64,000 nucleotides of DNA, taken from assembly GCF_000757885.1 (NCBI RefSeq), contig NZ_JQCR01000002.1:124001-188000 (forward strand), given 5' to 3'. The notes under the pieces are model-generated. The model was not told where the DNA came from and made no database searches. It saw only the letters and a program-made list of their open reading frames with translations. Numbering within the stretch: position 1 is the stretch's first letter; every line of letters begins with the position of its first letter. Of this stretch, positions 36,733 through 44,393 are shown piece after piece. This DNA comes from Paenibacillus wynnii. Lineage in GTDB: Bacteria; Bacillota; Bacilli; Paenibacillales; Paenibacillaceae. The translations under genes and the position numbers were made by a program.

Positions 36733-37818
36733 TTATTGTTTCGGCCATTGATCCTTTGGAACGTTCTTGTACACTTCCTCCAGCTTGTGGAATCCGTCCT
36801 TGAACAGAACATCCAGATTATCCTTGTTCACTGCAAGTGGATCGAGCAATACGGAAGGCACATCAACCTTGCCGTTATTTACAGTCTTCTCAGTAGCAAT
36901 CTTTTCGCCCTTGGCAGCAGCCATAGCCATCTCGGCAGCTTTTGTAGCAATGGCATTAATCGGTTTATATACAGTCATCAACTGTGTTCCTTCTGCAATA
37001 CGCTGTACAGCGGCTAAATCTGCATCCTGTCCGGAGACTGGGATTTTACCAGCCATGCCTTGGGCGGTTAGTGCCTGAATCGAACCCCCGGCAGTACCAT
37101 CGTTGGCTGCAACTACGCCTTGGACATCATTGTTGTTAGCGGTGAGGGCATTCTCCATATTTTTGAGAGCCTCTTCCGGCTTCCAATCCTTGGAGAATTG
37201 GTCGTAGACAATCTTGATGTCACCTTTTTCTTCAAGGGGCTTCAGAATATTCATTGCGCCTTCCTTGAACATATGAGCATTGTTGTCCGTATCTGCTCCG
37301 CCGATATAGACGATATTTCCTTTTGGTGCCTGTTCGATAACGGCTTTGGCTTGGAATTCTCCTACACGTACATTGTCAAAAGAAATATAGTAGTCCACTT
37401 CTGAATTGTTAATCAGACGGTCGTAAGCAATAACTTTAATGCCTTCCTTATGTGCTTTTTCAACGATCGGCGCTGCAGCTTCCGCATTGTGTGCAATAAC
37501 TACGAGTACGTCTACTCCCTGAGAGATCAGTTGCTCTGCTTGACTCAGTTGTGTAGCATCATCTCCGTTAGCAGCTAGAACCTTCACTTCGCCTCCCAGT
37601 TCTTCCACTTTTGCAGTGAAAATATCGCGGTCCTTCTGCCAGCGTTCCTCTTTCAAGGTATCCATGGACATTCCGATTACAATTTTGTCACCGTCCTTGG
37701 CAGCTGTTTTTTCCGTATTTTTGTTATCCCCATTGGAGACCACTCCACAGCCTGCAAGTGATGATGCCAATAATAGAGCTACCAATCCTACACGAACGAC
37801 ATTTCCGTATTTTCTCAC
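36733..37818 (-). CDS. xylF: D-xylose-type binding lipoprotein
   Basis: Solute-binding protein of 361 residues, start GTG at 37818 with AAGGGG about ten bases upstream; the frame extends to 37839 without a better site. The lipobox is SLAGCG (Cys about 25). The mature part matches XylF/ChvE: KEERWQKDRDIF, AYDRLINNSEVDYYISFDN and GQDADLAAVQRI. It brings sugar to XylGH. A perfect cre site lies 34 bases upstream, so it should be repressed when glucose is present, and the LytS/YesN pair upstream is the likely activator. Confidence 0.9.
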   Translation of the reverse strand: MRKYGNVVRVGLVALLLASSLAGCGVVSNGDNKNTEKTAAKDGDKIVIGMSMDTLKEERWQKDRDIFTAKVEELGGEVKVLAANGDDATQLSQAEQLISQGVDVLVVIAHNAEAAAPIVEKAHKEGIKVIAYDRLINNSEVDYYISFDNVRVGEFQAKAVIEQAPKGNIVYIGGADTDNNAHMFKEGAMNILKPLEEKGDIKIVYDQFSKDWKPEEALKNMENALTANNNDVQGVVAANDGTAGGSIQALTAQGMAGKIPVSGQDADLAAVQRIAEGTQLMTVYKPINAIATKAAEMAMAAAKGEKIATEKTVNNGKVDVPSVLLDPLAVNKDNLDVLFKDGFHKLEEVYKNVPKDQWPKQ

Positions 37819-37851
37819 TCTTTCTTCGCCCCTTTTCACCAGTTAAAATGA

Positions 37852-37867
37852 TTGATTGCGCTTACAA
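37852..37867 (-). promoter_or_regulatory. cre site (CcpA operator) upstream of xylF
   Basis: Minus strand reads TTGTAAGCGCAATCAA, a match at all fixed positions of the cre consensus WTGNAANCGNWNNCAW. It lies 34 bases upstream of the xylF start. CcpA/HPr-Ser46-P would block transcription while a preferred sugar is available; the ptsH gene of this window encodes that Ser46. Confidence 0.85.
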
Positions 37868-38005
37868 ACAAAGCTTAGCACGGGTCGAATGGCTATGGAG
37901 CGCCCATTCCCAGCACTTCTTTACTCTCAGCCTGCATTTGATTACTGCCTTCTGTAATGAAACCTGTTAGCGCATCATTCACAGGACAAAACGGCTATAA
38001 AACAC

Positions 38006-38036
38006 AAAAAAGTCCTTGTCGGTTAACAAGGACTTT
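38006..38036 (-). terminator. Terminator overlapping the yesN stop codon
   Basis: AAAGTCCTTGT (38009-38019) pairs with ACAAGGACTTT (38026-38036), followed by six T on the minus strand. The yesN stop codon (38023-38025) is in the loop. The xylFGH promoter must therefore lie between here and xylF. Confidence 0.9.
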
Positions 38037-39603
38037 GTCTTTCGATGTGCTGACGATATTCACTAGGTGTCATACTTGTTGCTTTTTTGAAAACCCTGCT
38101 GAAATAATTCGGGTCCTTATAACCCACCTCGTAACATATTTCCTTCAGACTGAGACGCTCCTCCATAATCAATCGCTTGGCCTCATTGATGCGCAGCCGG
38201 GTCACATAGTCGATAAAGGTCTCCCCCGCATGCTGCTTAAATAGTTTACTGAAATAGTGCGGGCTTAGATTCACATATTCCGCACTTTGTTCCATCGAGA
38301 TATCTTCTTTATACTTTTTATCAATATAGAGAAGAGCCCTCTGCATCACATGTGAACGGCTTTGCTCCCGCTCCTCCTTCAATCCATCGATGAAAGAGTC
38401 AAGCCAGGACATCGCTCTTGTACGAAGAGTCTCACTATCTTCCAAAGCACTTAGAGAGGTAATTAACTCTGCTCCGTCACTGGATTGAATTCCCCGGCAC
38501 AAGAACAGCAGCAGCCCTATTACCTCTCCGCGCAAGGTTGCAAATGAACTAGACTCCGTTTCTTCCAGAATAGTATATAGAGAGCCAAAACGCTCTGCTG
38601 TCTCCTGTTTGTTATGCCGCAGCAGGGCATCCAGCAACTTCTTCTCATCATCCAGAGAAATAATAGTCTGGCCTGAACTCTGGGTAATGTCATCATAATG
38701 ACGCACACTCAGCAGCTCATTATCATCCGAACACACACGTACGGCTTCCCGGTAGGATCGGCTCATTCCGTCCCAGCCCTCACGAACCGAGCCAATGCCT
38801 ACAGAAAGGGATATCTGGAACCGCTCCTCCACAAAACCTCGAATACGTTCTCCCCAGTCAAGGGAAATGACACGCTGGGAATAACCCGGCCTTCCCGGTG
38901 GAAGAGGAATAAATAAAGCCATCTGATGACCCACGATAGGACCGGCGAGACAGGAAAGATTCGGCTTCGTGAAGTGCTTAACGGCTTCATAGATCTCCCG
39001 CTTAACCAGCTGGAAATCCTCCCACTCCTTCTTAGAGTGTCTGGCAAATGACAGCACTGCCGCATAGCCTTTATACCACCGTAAGTTCAAAAGGCCGGCC
39101 AGTTGTGACAGCTCCATCTCCTGCACCGACTCCAGCATAAGCATAAGGGAGAGCTCATTTTCGGCTAACGGCACCAGTTGTGACAGCTTCTCCTGGAGCT
39201 CCAGTTGCTCATTTCGCAAACGTTTCTCTTCTTCCTTCTCGGCAATCAGCAGCTTCAACACATCCAGTACTTCCTCACGTCTGGCTGGCTTAAGCAGATA
39301 ATCGCGTACACCAAGGGCAAGTCCCTCTTTCGCATAAGAAAAATAATCATGAGCCGTTATCATCACAATTTTGATTGAAGGAAACTTTGCTGAAATTTGC
39401 CTGACAGCCTCCAACCCCTGAATGCCCGGCATCTTAATATCCATGAAGATAAAATCCGGCCGCTGCTCCTCCGTAATCTGAATAGCCTTCCGCCCATTTT
39501 CAGCGTGCAAAAAAATGAAGGTGTCGGGAAGAATATGCCTGATCATCAGCTCCAGTCCCTCACGTTCCAAGGCTTCATCGTCTGCTATAAGTAAGCTGAA
39601 CAT
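38023..39603 (-). CDS. YesN/AraC-type response regulator
   Basis: Protein of 526 residues. An N-terminal receiver has Asp55 (FIFMDIKMPGIQGLEAV), a long middle region of about 280 residues lacks a recognised family, and a C-terminal AraC-type pair of helix-turn-helix units (about 425-520; LSPHYFSKLFKQHAGETFIDYVTRLR, EICYEVGYKDPNYFSRVFKKATSMTPSEYR) binds DNA. It follows the LytS-like kinase gene by 31 bases. By analogy with the XylFII/LytS/YesN system of Clostridium it should activate xylFGH, which is divided from it by a terminator. Confidence 0.9.
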   Translation of the reverse strand: MFSLLIADDEALEREGLELMIRHILPDTFIFLHAENGRKAIQITEEQRPDFIFMDIKMPGIQGLEAVRQISAKFPSIKIVMITAHDYFSYAKEGLALGVRDYLLKPARREEVLDVLKLLIAEKEEEKRLRNEQLELQEKLSQLVPLAENELSLMLMLESVQEMELSQLAGLLNLRWYKGYAAVLSFARHSKKEWEDFQLVKREIYEAVKHFTKPNLSCLAGPIVGHQMALFIPLPPGRPGYSQRVISLDWGERIRGFVEERFQISLSVGIGSVREGWDGMSRSYREAVRVCSDDNELLSVRHYDDITQSSGQTIISLDDEKKLLDALLRHNKQETAERFGSLYTILEETESSSFATLRGEVIGLLLFLCRGIQSSDGAELITSLSALEDSETLRTRAMSWLDSFIDGLKEEREQSRSHVMQRALLYIDKKYKEDISMEQSAEYVNLSPHYFSKLFKQHAGETFIDYVTRLRINEAKRLIMEERLSLKEICYEVGYKDPNYFSRVFKKATSMTPSEYRQHIERQSPC

Positions 39604-39634
39604 TATAACCGCCCTTTCTTATCCATATAGTTAA

Positions 39635-41062
39635 TTAAGTGCGATAGGGAAGCTTGAACAAAACCGCAGTCCCCTTACCTTCGATACTGTCGATTTCAAT
39701 ACTCTGCTCCCCGTCAAAAAATAAATGCAGTCTTTTGAATACATTATGAGTACCCAGTCCCGTAGATTGACCTTTCCCTCCAAAACGAGGGGATTCGTCC
39801 CGGAAGGATTCCAAGAGCAGCATCACTGTTTCCTTGCTCATCCCTACCCCGTTATCCCGAATCTCAATACCCACACCCTCATCAACATATCCGATCGTGA
39901 GCTTCAACTCGGCGCCTTCCTCCATCTGTTCTATACCATGTACGAATGCATTTTCCAGGATGGGCTGCAGTGTTAGACACGGGATCATACCCTCCAGAGC
40001 TCTTTCATCAATATCCATTACAAAAGAAATCCGATCCCGGAAGCGTGCTCTCTGAATATTAATATATTCGGTTACATTTTCCACCTCTTCACGCAGCGGT
40101 ACGGCCTGATCCAGCTTCTGCAGGTTGTATCTCAATAGACGGGATACGGAAACGGTAAGATCGCTTGTCCTAGTCGCCCCCTCAATGTAGGCCAGCTTCG
40201 CGATAGAGTTAAGGGTATTGAACAGGAAATGCGGATTGATTTGGCTTTGCAGCATTTTTAGCTCAAGCTCTTTGACAAGACGATCCTTCTCTAAGCTAGA
40301 AATATTCTCAGCCATCAAACTCTGGATATTATCAATCATTCCGTTAAAAGCTCTGCACAAGATACTGATCTCATCATTGTTAATGCTTTCGGGGGCCTTG
40401 GTATCCATTCGCCCCTTCGATATTTGCTTCGCCGTAGCCACCAGACGCCGAATCGGCCCCGTTATACTGCTCGAGAGCCATACCGCCAGAATAATACTAA
40501 GCGCGGCTACAGTAACTACCAGTAGACTGCCCAGTTGATTCAATTTCTCCGTCGTGGACATAATTTCCTGATAAATCGGCTTATACTGATCCAGCTCAAT
40601 ATCAACTAAACCTTGTGCTTCTTCACGTATGAAACGCTCGGTTTTCTCTGCTTCAATGTAAGCCCCTGCCAGGGTATTGGAATCCTGATCGTCAATCTTT
40701 CCGATCATAGTCTCGACTTGCTCTAGAAAGGTATCGATAATATTACGGTAATTCACTAACGGAAGGTCACTTCCGCCAATGGTCTCCAATCCATCGAGCT
40801 CCTGCCGCAGCTGCTGAACAGCAGTCAAATGTTTCTCCACCTCCGGAAAGCTGTCCGCATCGACCTGCATAATAAACCGGTTCATCGATCGCATATTCTC
40901 TCCAACTTCATAAGAAACTTCCTTGTATAATAAAATTCGATTCATCATCAGATGATAGCTTTCCTGCACATTTTTACCGCTTTCAAATAAGAAAAAGGAG
41001 ACTGAGCTCATAAGGAGCACGAGTAACGGAATACAAACTAACAGCTTTTTGCGGATACTCAC
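39635..41062 (-). CDS. LytS/YesM-like sensor histidine kinase
   Basis: Membrane kinase of 475 residues with helix 1 (about 8-28), an extracytoplasmic helical domain (about 29-180), helix 2 (about 185-207), HAMP (about 208-260), His_kinase domain with MLQSQINPHFLFNTLNSIAK (the phospho-accepting His) and HATPase (QPILENAFVHGIEQ; RDNGVGMSKE; GTGLGTHNVFKR). Its gene overlaps the XylFII-like gene by four bases. In Clostridium the partner XylFII carries the sugar signal to LytS at the membrane. Confidence 0.9.
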   Translation of the reverse strand: MSIRKKLLVCIPLLVLLMSSVSFFLFESGKNVQESYHLMMNRILLYKEVSYEVGENMRSMNRFIMQVDADSFPEVEKHLTAVQQLRQELDGLETIGGSDLPLVNYRNIIDTFLEQVETMIGKIDDQDSNTLAGAYIEAEKTERFIREEAQGLVDIELDQYKPIYQEIMSTTEKLNQLGSLLVVTVAALSIILAVWLSSSITGPIRRLVATAKQISKGRMDTKAPESINNDEISILCRAFNGMIDNIQSLMAENISSLEKDRLVKELELKMLQSQINPHFLFNTLNSIAKLAYIEGATRTSDLTVSVSRLLRYNLQKLDQAVPLREEVENVTEYINIQRARFRDRISFVMDIDERALEGMIPCLTLQPILENAFVHGIEQMEEGAELKLTIGYVDEGVGIEIRDNGVGMSKETVMLLLESFRDESPRFGGKGQSTGLGTHNVFKRLHLFFDGEQSIEIDSIEGKGTAVLFKLPYRT

Positions 41063-42042
41063 AGGCTTTCCCCCTCCTGAGCATTATGCTTATCCAGCAC
41101 CTTAACCTCTGTATAGTATTCTGGCAGCAAGCTCTTTCCTTGAAAATGCTCATGGAGCAGCCTGACTGCTGTATCGCCCATTAGAAAAGGCTGCTGTGCT
41201 ATAGTCGCCTTAATCTCACCTCTTATAATGGCCGCAAGCGTAGCCTCCTGATTATCAAAGCCGATAATGGTAAGAGAATCCCGTTTCAAACTCTTGGCCG
41301 CTTGAAGAACACCAAGAGCATCTGTCGAACTTGTGCCGACCATTATATTAATTTCTGGATGGACCCGCAACATGTCCGCGGCCTGCTGAATCGCCTCCAT
41401 ATGTGAAATATTGGAGCTGCGAACCTCTACAATTTCCAGATTTTCGTATTGCTTCACAATATTTCTCAGCCCGTTCAATCGCTGCAGCTGATTCTCGGCA
41501 AGCTCGCTCCCTATAATGACACCTATTTTTCCGCTACCGCCTGTTGTCTGTACAACTAGCCGTCCCAAGCTTTCCCCTGCCGCTACATTATCGGTTCCTA
41601 CATAAGCCAGCCGTTTGCTGGCCGGAGCATCGGTATCAATAGTAATCACCGGAATTCCGCGTTGTACGGCCTTGTCTATGACCGGGGTAAACTTCTCTCC
41701 GTTAAGGCCTTGAACGATAATGGCATCCACTCGGGCAGCAATTGCTTTTTCCAGTAAATTAATCTGCTCGTCCATATTGTTGCGGACCGGACCGGTAAAT
41801 TCAATATCAATCCCATACTTTTCGGCAGCCTTCTCAGCACCCTTCTCAACCATTTCCCAGTAAGGATGATAACGCTCTTGCTCAATCAGTACAATATGAT
41901 AACGATGACCCAAATTACCGGGATGACCGTGCAATTCCTGAACAATTCTACCCATCTTACCGGATTGATGCGCAAAGCCAATAAATAGATACGCCAATAC
42001 TAAAAATAATACAGCTACACCTGCCAGCCACTTTTTATCCAT
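41059..42042 (-). CDS. XylFII-like sugar-binding sensor protein
   Basis: Protein of 327 residues with an uncleaved-looking N-terminal membrane helix (about 6-24) and a type 1 periplasmic binding domain (HYHIVLIEQERYHPYWEMVEKGAEKAAEKYG, DAIIVQGLNGEKFTPVIDKAVQRGIPVITIDTDAP). There is no lipobox, so it is anchored by the helix. It comes first in an operon with the LytS-like kinase. In Clostridium, XylFII binds xylose and works with LytS to switch on xylFGH. The start at 42042 has GAGGTGA seven bases upstream. See findings. Confidence 0.82.
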   Translation of the reverse strand: MDKKWLAGVAVLFLVLAYLFIGFAHQSGKMGRIVQELHGHPGNLGHRYHIVLIEQERYHPYWEMVEKGAEKAAEKYGIDIEFTGPVRNNMDEQINLLEKAIAARVDAIIVQGLNGEKFTPVIDKAVQRGIPVITIDTDAPASKRLAYVGTDNVAAGESLGRLVVQTTGGSGKIGVIIGSELAENQLQRLNGLRNIVKQYENLEIVEVRSSNISHMEAIQQAADMLRVHPEINIMVGTSSTDALGVLQAAKSLKRDSLTIIGFDNQEATLAAIIRGEIKATIAQQPFLMGDTAVRLLHEHFQGKSLLPEYYTEVKVLDKHNAQEGESL

Positions 42043-42124
42043 AATCATTCACCTCATCCACCATCCTACCTTTCACTGAAAACGGTTGCAATAGAAATTA
42101 TCATGGCGCGGGAATCGGAAACGA

Positions 42125-42177
42125 ACAGAAGGGCTGATCCCCAAGTAGATTTTACCTACTGGGGTCAGCCCTTCTGT
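42125..42177 (-). terminator. Terminator hairpin after the ZapA-coiled-coil gene
   Basis: ACAGAAGGGCTGA pairs with TCAGCCCTTCTGT, with an inner CCCC/GGGG and AGTAG/CTACT region. T run on the minus strand is weak. Confidence 0.75.
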
Positions 42178-42191
42178 GAAGCATCCGTTAT

Positions 42192-44216
42192 TCAACTGTC
42201 TTGTTCGATCAGTTGAATCCATTCATTATATTCAACTTGGAGCTTGGCATATTCCGCCTGCAGGCTGCGATGCTCTCGGGTTAACTGTTCCAGTTCTACT
42301 TGGTGCTGGTCAAATTGAACCTGCAGCAATCGAAGCTGTCCCTGAACCATCTCATAATTATCTCCAACCTCGCCAAGTTGTTCAAGCACTTCACTGCGCT
42401 CACGAGCCATTGTTTCCCGCTGACCTTCAGCTTCTTCGACCTCCAACTGCCAGAGGGTGATCTCCTCACGAAGCTTAAGCTCAGTATCCGTCCAGTCACG
42501 CTGACGCTCAGCCAATTCATCATACTTCTGTTTCCAAGCCAGCCCGTATTCTTCAGCTTCCTTCAGGGCTTCCCGCTGATCAGTCACTGCAGCCGCAGCT
42601 TCACGTGCCGCTTCCGACAGCTCTTCCAGGCGCAATGCAGCCTCTTCACCTTCTGTTTCCAGTAAGTGATAACGTTCCTGGAGCCGTTCACCGTCTTGCA
42701 GAACCTCATCATATTGGGCAATCAGTTCCTCATAGCGAACTCGCAGCGCTGACAATTCCTTCTGAGCCAAAGCTCCATGCTCACGTAAAGCTTCGCGCTC
42801 ACGCTCAGCTTCTGTACGCAGCTGGCTTTCCTGCTCCAGCTGCTGGACTAAGCCATCAGCCTGCCCATGAAGAGAAACAATCTCCTTTTGCAGCATTGAA
42901 GACTTCTCTTCCGCCTCCAGCAGATTCATCTCCAGCTCACTGATATCTTCCATGCGTTTATCTGCAAGCTCCTGCCAGCTGGCTGCATCTGCCGCCGAGC
43001 GGGTAAGCTCGTCTTGAACCCGGCGAAGACTCTCACTGGTTTCCTGCACAGACTTCCGCAATGAGGAGGCTTCGCTCTGAGTGAGATCATACCGCTGACG
43101 CAGCTCTTCCAGCTCTTCATTCAGCTGTGTCCCTAGTTCTGTAGCAGAGCGGAGCTCCACTCCAAGCTGCTCTTCACGATTAATAACCGCTTCATATTGA
43201 GCCAACAGCGTAAGACGGGCATCACGTTCACTCTTATGACTTGCTTCCGCAGCGCGCAGCCGTGATTGAAGCTGTCCGGTTCCTCCGCGCAGCTCACCCA
43301 GTTGCTTCTCCAATTCTACTACCTGCTGCTTATGTCTATGCTCTTGGGTTCCTTGGGATTGCCGGAGCTCTTTATTCTTAGTTTGCTCCTTCTGCAGCGC
43401 TTCCCGCTCTTCACTCAATTCCTTGCTGAGTGAAGACTTGGCATCCGCCAGTTCCTCACTCAAGGATGTCCGAGTTTCTAAGAGTTCCTTGCCTAACGAT
43501 TCCTTAGTATTCAAGAGTTCCTGCTCCAGAATAGATAGAGTTTCCGTCTTCTCTTTAGTAAGAGTCTCACGGATATTCTCGAGTTCCTGTTGATGAGTAG
43601 ATTTCAACTCTTCAAGCTGTTGAATACGGATGGCTTCGGCATCTGCCAGCTCCTGTCGACGGCTCTCGCGGCTTGCAGCCTGCTCCGCTTCATAGCTTGC
43701 CCGCAGGGCTTTAAGTTCCTGCTCGCGCTCTTGCAGCGCCTCTTCGAGCTTCTGACGATCAGCTGCCGCAGCCTGCTCAGACTCTTGCAGCAGTTCGGCG
43801 TTCACGGATCGCTCCTGCTCCTGGAGCAGCAAATACTGCTTGCGCTCTTCTTCAGCAGCGGCAATGAGCCGGCCTGCTTCTTCTTTGGCGGCGGCTTCAA
43901 GCCGCTCGAACTCTTCCTGTCGTTCTCGCTGCACTTCTAAAAGTCGCGAGACCTCAACCCGCAGCTCGCTGCGTTCTCCAGTGAGCATGTTAAGCTCATT
44001 CTTGAAATCCTGTACCTGCAAGGCTTGCTCCGCCATATGCACAGCAGCAAGCACAGCTATACGCGGTGTATCTAATCTTGAGTGTGATTTGGAGATCGTC
44101 CGCATATGTTCATCAACATAACGGGCAACTTGCTTCATATATTCAGTGCTGCTTCCGACTAGTTTATAGGAAGTGCCGTATATCTCTACGGCGACACGTG
44201 TCCGGTCCATAGCCAC
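42192..44216 (-). CDS. ZapA-domain protein fused to a long coiled coil
   Basis: Protein of 674 residues. The first 80 residues are a ZapA domain (DRTRVAVEIYGTSYKLVGSS and the helix up to NELNML), which bundles FtsZ at the division site. The rest is predicted coiled coil, very rich in Glu, Gln, Leu and Arg, including 11-residue tandem repeats (239-282). A normal ZapA has about 85-100 residues. The start chosen is GTG at 44216 with AGGAGG eight bases upstream; the frame runs to 44282 without a site. In Bacillus zapA is downstream of pheT as here. See findings. Confidence 0.85.
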   Translation of the reverse strand: MAMDRTRVAVEIYGTSYKLVGSSTEYMKQVARYVDEHMRTISKSHSRLDTPRIAVLAAVHMAEQALQVQDFKNELNMLTGERSELRVEVSRLLEVQRERQEEFERLEAAAKEEAGRLIAAAEEERKQYLLLQEQERSVNAELLQESEQAAAADRQKLEEALQEREQELKALRASYEAEQAASRESRRQELADAEAIRIQQLEELKSTHQQELENIRETLTKEKTETLSILEQELLNTKESLGKELLETRTSLSEELADAKSSLSKELSEEREALQKEQTKNKELRQSQGTQEHRHKQQVVELEKQLGELRGGTGQLQSRLRAAEASHKSERDARLTLLAQYEAVINREEQLGVELRSATELGTQLNEELEELRQRYDLTQSEASSLRKSVQETSESLRRVQDELTRSAADAASWQELADKRMEDISELEMNLLEAEEKSSMLQKEIVSLHGQADGLVQQLEQESQLRTEAEREREALREHGALAQKELSALRVRYEELIAQYDEVLQDGERLQERYHLLETEGEEAALRLEELSEAAREAAAAVTDQREALKEAEEYGLAWKQKYDELAERQRDWTDTELKLREEITLWQLEVEEAEGQRETMARERSEVLEQLGEVGDNYEMVQGQLRLLQVQFDQHQVELEQLTREHRSLQAEYAKLQVEYNEWIQLIEQDS
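43371..43502 (-). repeat. Four 33-base tandem units coding 11-residue repeats
   Basis: Within the ZapA-coiled-coil gene: ESLGKELLETR, TSLSEELADAK, SSLSKELSEER, EALQKEQTKNK. The pattern [ET/S]-x-L-x-x-E-L-x-E/D-x-R/K repeats every 11 residues (hendecad). Confidence 0.8.
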
Positions 44217-44334
44217 AGTTGTGTCCTCCTTTGTAGGTGTGCGGATTCTAAGCTGGTTTCCCTGCTTATATTGTATCTTCATTCACTGACACTTTGCAAA
44301 AATATAGTTTATACCAATTCTTTCTTATATCCAG

Positions 44335-44377
44335 AAAAACCGCAGCGAATCTCGGTTTCTAAAGGGATTCGCTGCGG
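44335..44377 (-). terminator. Terminator after pheT
   Basis: CCGCAGCGAATC pairs with GATTCGCTGCGG, followed on the minus strand by five T. It separates pheT from the ZapA-coiled-coil gene. Confidence 0.88.
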
Positions 44378-44393
44378 CTTTACATAATTCCTG

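Noticed and set aside
42296..44121. Several opposite-strand frames within the ZapA-coiled-coil gene
   Set aside because: They are shadows created by the biased codon composition of the coiled coil, without ribosome sites.
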